Positions 5,776-7,721 of a stretch of 7,721 nucleotides of DNA are shown in pieces. The notes under the pieces were generated by a model. The model was given only the letters and a program-made list of their open reading frames with translations, searched no databases and was not told the origin of the DNA. A program made the position numbers and the translations under genes. The stretch's first letter is position 1. Every line of letters begins with the position of its first letter. Source of the DNA: Chloroflexota bacterium (GTDB taxonomy: Bacteria > Chloroflexota > Limnocylindria > Limnocylindrales > CSP1-4); NCBI GenBank assembly GCA_013696945.1, contig JACCXQ010000204.1, positions 1-7,721 of the forward strand, given 5' to 3'.

Positions 5776-6003
5776 TCAGGACCGGATCCGGCGCCTTGCG
5801 AACTCCGACTCGATCTGACGCTCGGCCTCGACGTATCGGTCGATCTCGGTGCGCAGCTCGTTCGCTTCAGGCACGTACAGATGGACCTGCTGCTGCAGGA
5901 CGTAACTGAGCCGCCGGCTGGTCATCCGCACGTGATCCAGGTTCTTCATCAGCACCAGCGGATCCATCGCGGCGAGGTCGTCCGGGTGGTACATCTGCCG
6001 CAT
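5776..6003 (-). CDS. Unrecognised 75-residue helical protein overlapping the methyltransferase gene
   Basis: I do not recognise the family. From the ATG at 6003 the protein begins MRQMYHPDDLAAMDPLVLMK and continues as one or two long amphipathic helices, ending with a strongly charged segment (ELRTEIDRYVEAERQIESEFARRRIRS). It may form a short coiled coil and has no membrane segment. The frame is open further upstream, but that extension is arginine/proline-rich and looks non-coding. A good -10, TATACT, lies 8 nt before the ATG, again consistent with a leaderless start. Its first 137 nt overlap the 3' end of the methyltransferase frame on the same strand. The residue make-up here is far more protein-like than the methyltransferase tail in the same DNA, so this frame is probably the selected one. 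It may also be read on the methyltransferase transcript. Confidence 0.7.
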   Translation of the reverse strand: MRQMYHPDDLAAMDPLVLMKNLDHVRMTSRRLSYVLQQQVHLYVPEANELRTEIDRYVEAERQIESEFARRRIRS

Positions 6004-7405
6004 CGCCGCCGAGTATAGCCACGGGCCGCCGCACGGCCGGGGGCCCCGGAGCCTCCCACGGCACCGGATGGCGGAGCGCGGCGAGCGCCCGTCGCCGGCC
6101 AAGCTCGGTGGGTGCGATGACCAGGATGCGGTCTGTATCGGTGGCGCGTCCGGCTTCGTCACCCCAGATGCGGGTCACCTTCCGGGAGGGCGCCACAGGG
6201 TCGGTGGATACGCCCGCCAACAGGTACCCGAGTGGTCGGGCGGCGTCCTCCCAGACGCTGCGAGCCAGCTGCCGTGGTTCGGCGCTCGGGCGTCCGCGGT
6301 CCGTCGCGACATCGCCGACGACGAGGACGACCACGGCATCGTCGGACAGGACATCGTCGAGCGAGGCGAGCACCGTTCGCACGAACTGCGCGTAGTCCTC
6401 CGGGTGCCGCGGCGTTCCGAGTCGCGCATCGATCGCGGCCGGATCGGCCCCCAAGAGCCAGAGGCGGAGCCAGTTGTACGCTCCGTAGCGCACGACGCGA
6501 AGGTACGGCGGGCTCGTGACGACGAGGCGGGCGCGATCGGGCTGGCCGCGCGAGCGCAGGGCCGCGCGAATCGCACTACCGGCACAGCGGGCATCGCCGT
6601 GGAGTGCGATGCCGCGCACCGGCGGCACGCCGTGGCGGAAGAGTCGGGCGAGCTTCGCGGCGAGGAGGAAGAACACGTCGCGGGGCGGCGCCGGCACGCC
6701 TCTCGTCGCCACGAACCGACTCGTGTACCGGGGCGCGAGGCTGAACGTGTTCGGCATCGCCGTCGACAGGTAGCCGCGGCTCCTTCCGTGCAGGATCCCG
6801 GCCAGCGCAGCGAGCAGGAACCGGTCGACGGCGGCCGTTGGATCGAGCTCCCGCCGCAGCATGAGCAGCTGGGCGAGGGTCGTCAGGTGGAACGCCCGCA
6901 CGACCGGGGCAGGCAGCGGCTCGAGCCCGTAGGGCAGGCCATGAGGCGCGGGGACCAGGGACCGCTCCGGTGCAGACGTCGCGGACCGTGCGAGCTCGGT
7001 CCATCGCGCTCCATGAAAGGACCAGCCGAGCCGCAGCGCCTGGAGGCGCGCGACGGCGGCTCGCAGATCGGGTGGGTCGAGCTTGGCAGCCGTGAGCAGC
7101 GAAGCGAGCGGGTTCGCGTCGAGACCGATGCCGATGCGGTAGGTCGCGCAGGCCTGGAGGGGGACCGTTCCCCGGCCGCAGAACGGGTCGATGACGACGT
7201 CGCCGGGCCGGCTCAGCCGCGTGATGAAGGCATGGGCCAGCGCCGCCGGGAACGAGCCGAGATAGGTGCACATCGGGTGGAACGCGTGGCCCCATAGCCT
7301 CGGCTGGGCTTTCCAGTCGGCCTCGAGCCGGAGGTCGTGCAGCGTCTCGCCCGCCTGGCCGGCAAGGTCGAGCGGGTCGGCGTCGGGGACGGCGGGCACG
7401 GACAC
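5867..7405 (-). CDS. Site-specific DNA methyltransferase-like protein (SAM-dependent, SPPY motif)
   Basis: A 512-residue protein from the GTG at 7405. The AdoMet-binding motif I is DPFCGRGT (73-80), with the following acidic LDAN (95-98). The catalytic motif IV is TSPPY (297-301), followed by VRYGAYNWLRLWLLG, as in amino-methyltransferases of the N6-adenine/N4-cytosine type. SPPY is most often seen in N4-cytosine enzymes. A hydrophobic strand, VVVLVVGDV (358-366), closes the fold. Motif I precedes motif IV, with some 220 residues between that could hold target recognition. The catalytic fold ends near residue 432; the rest is Pro/Ala/Arg-rich and overlaps the 75-residue gene. GAGG lies 7 nt before the GTG at 7405. 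The longer frame to 7504 would enter the tRNA-Arg promoter and is unlikely. No restriction endonuclease is visible. An RNA substrate is the main alternative. Confidence 0.75.
   Translation of the reverse strand: MSVPAVPDADPLDLAGQAGETLHDLRLEADWKAQPRLWGHAFHPMCTYLGSFPAALAHAFITRLSRPGDVVIDPFCGRGTVPLQACATYRIGIGLDANPLASLLTAAKLDPPDLRAAVARLQALRLGWSFHGARWTELARSATSAPERSLVPAPHGLPYGLEPLPAPVVRAFHLTTLAQLLMLRRELDPTAAVDRFLLAALAGILHGRSRGYLSTAMPNTFSLAPRYTSRFVATRGVPAPPRDVFFLLAAKLARLFRHGVPPVRGIALHGDARCAGSAIRAALRSRGQPDRARLVVTSPPYLRVVRYGAYNWLRLWLLGADPAAIDARLGTPRHPEDYAQFVRTVLASLDDVLSDDAVVVLVVGDVATDRGRPSAEPRQLARSVWEDAARPLGYLLAGVSTDPVAPSRKVTRIWGDEAGRATDTDRILVIAPTELGRRRALAALRHPVPWEAPGPPAVRRPVAILGGDAADVPPGRPRRDGSAGADEEPGSRADDQPAAQLRPAAAGPSVRA
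6012..6017 (-). promoter_or_regulatory. -10 element for the 75-residue gene, probably leaderless
   Basis: TATACT on the minus strand matches the -10 consensus at five of six positions and lies 8 nt before the ATG at 6003, so transcription would begin at the start codon. No -35 is recognisable (CCGGCC at the 17-nt spacing). It lies inside the methyltransferase reading frame, giving the small gene a possible independent promoter. Confidence 0.45.
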
Positions 7406-7475
7406 CGGTGCACCTCGCGTGGGCTCGAGAGGGTGTCCCGGCGCCGGCCGGGGGCGGGACGCTAGCACGCGCCGG

Positions 7476-7504
7476 TCGGGACGGCAAGGAGCAGTGGGTA
7501 CCAT
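7476..7504 (+). promoter_or_regulatory. Promoter of the tRNA-Arg gene
   Basis: TACCAT (7499-7504) is a fair -10, 8 nt before the first tRNA base at 7513. TCGGGA (7476-7481) at 17-nt spacing is a weak -35. The spacing to the tRNA 5' end supports the -10 call. Confidence 0.45.
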
Positions 7505-7512
7505 GTCGCGGC

Positions 7513-7550
7513 GTCCCCGTAGCTCAGTGGATAGAGCAGCCGCCTTCTAA
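7513..7550 (+). tRNA. tRNA-Arg (anticodon TCT), 5' half only, interrupted at the end of the anticodon loop
   Basis: The 5' half is canonical: acceptor strand GTCCCCG (7513-7519), TA, D stem GCTC (7522-7525) with GAGC (7534-7537), anticodon stem strand GCCGC (7539-7543) and loop CTTCTAA (7544-7550) with anticodon TCT at 7546-7548. The expected GCGGC partner strand does not follow directly. It appears only after a 14-nt stretch (7565-7569), and no variable loop, GTTCGA T-loop, CGGGGAC acceptor strand or CCA follows within the window. The gene is therefore cut by inserted DNA, carries an intron whose 3' exon lies beyond the window, or is joined artificially in assembly. Confidence 0.8.
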
Positions 7551-7721
7551 CTGTTCCGCTTGAAGCGGCGTGCTCCCGAGCGTGGAAGAGTGATCGGGTG
7601 GCCCACTGTTAGCTGCTCTGACGCGGCCGGCCGATCTTGCCAGATGCTCGTGCCGGTAGCGGGCGGCGGCTTCGGTGAGGGTCAGCACGGATCAGGCCAC
7701 CAGGTCCTGCGCCGCGGTGTG
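7551..7721. other. Foreign-looking sequence downstream of the tRNA-Arg break
   Basis: These 171 nt do not continue the tRNA. They begin with a 13-bp palindrome, CCGCTT-G-AAGCGG (7556-7568), then a weaker CCCGA/TCGGG dyad (7575-7579 with 7594-7598). On the minus strand a frame enters at the window edge reading HTAAQDLVA and stops at TGA (7694-7692). The same frame restarts at GTG (7688) as LTLTEAAARYRHEHLARSAG and runs into the tRNA half, ending at 7524. These fragments are too short to name. An integrase end, a transposase fragment or an intron body are all possible. Confidence 0.4.
7556..7568. repeat. 13-bp palindrome beside the tRNA break
   Basis: CCGCTT and AAGCGG flank a central G, five bases after the last tRNA-like base. 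Perfect short dyads of this kind are common at recombinase-binding sites and at mobile-element ends. As RNA it would form a CCGCT/AGCGG hairpin with a 3-nt loop. No matching copy is visible elsewhere in the window. Confidence 0.5.

Noticed and set aside
6068..7297. 409-codon plus-strand open frame opposite the methyltransferase
   Set aside because: It is Arg/Gly/Glu-rich shadow sequence, while the opposite frame has methyltransferase motifs I and IV.
7406..7504. N-terminal extension of the methyltransferase to the ATG at 7504
   Set aside because: That ATG lies inside the tRNA-Arg -10 and has no ribosome site. The added residues are low-complexity, and the GTG at 7405 has GAGG 7 nt upstream.
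7551..7569. A 14-nt archaeal-style tRNA intron, since GCGGC at 7565 could close the anticodon stem
   Set aside because: No T-arm or acceptor strand follows GCGGC, so the mature tRNA could not form. The match is probably chance or part of the palindrome.
1..7721. CRISPR array or tandem repeat
   Set aside because: I saw no regularly spaced direct repeats anywhere in the window.

Overview
This is a gene-dense, high-GC stretch of bacterial chromosome (roughly two thirds G+C by eye). No single gene fixes the host. Three things point to a high-GC lineage such as Chloroflexota or Actinomycetota, with low confidence in which one: the codon bias, GTG starts, and several start codons lying only 7-8 nt after a TANNNT-type -10 element (leaderless transcripts).

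Layout. (1) Positions 51-127 hold a complete tRNA-Glu(CTC) with encoded CCA. (2) Positions 188-2830 hold a leftward block of four genes: an ArsR-type repressor, a SRPBCC-VOC fusion protein overlapping it by 4 nt (ATGA), a small DUF1905 protein, and an APH-like small-molecule kinase. (3) Positions 2831-3011 form a divergent promoter region with paired palindromes and a strong GC hairpin. (4) Positions 3012-5197 hold two rightward genes overlapping by 4 nt (GTGA): a DUF1611 P-loop protein of the DgcN type and an enolase-superfamily epimerase of the DgcA/dipeptide-epimerase type. Together they resemble the two-enzyme D-glutamate pathway (N-acetylation, then racemisation of N-acetyl-D-glutamate). 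(5) Positions 5198-5385 are non-coding with competing hairpins, followed by an unrecognised 119-residue protein (5386-5745). (6) Two leftward genes converge on it: an unrecognised 75-residue helical protein (5776-6003) and a DNA methyltransferase-like protein (5867-7405). Their reading frames overlap by 137 nt on the same strand. (7) At 7513-7550 there is a tRNA-Arg(TCT) 5' half with a plausible promoter. It is canonical up to the last base of the anticodon loop and then runs into unrelated sequence to the window end, with no T-arm.

How the genes work together. The ArsR and SRPBCC-VOC genes look like one autoregulated, translationally coupled unit, and the DUF1905 and kinase genes may extend it or have their own promoter. 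DgcN and DgcA should act in sequence on D-glutamate, for example from peptidoglycan turnover, and deliver N-acetyl-L-glutamate. No deacetylase or transporter is visible beside them. The methyltransferase appears as an orphan. The points most worth checking are the interrupted tRNA-Arg, the methyltransferase/small-gene overlap and the leaderless divergent promoters with candidate operators. I did not find clear evidence of a wholly new multi-gene system.
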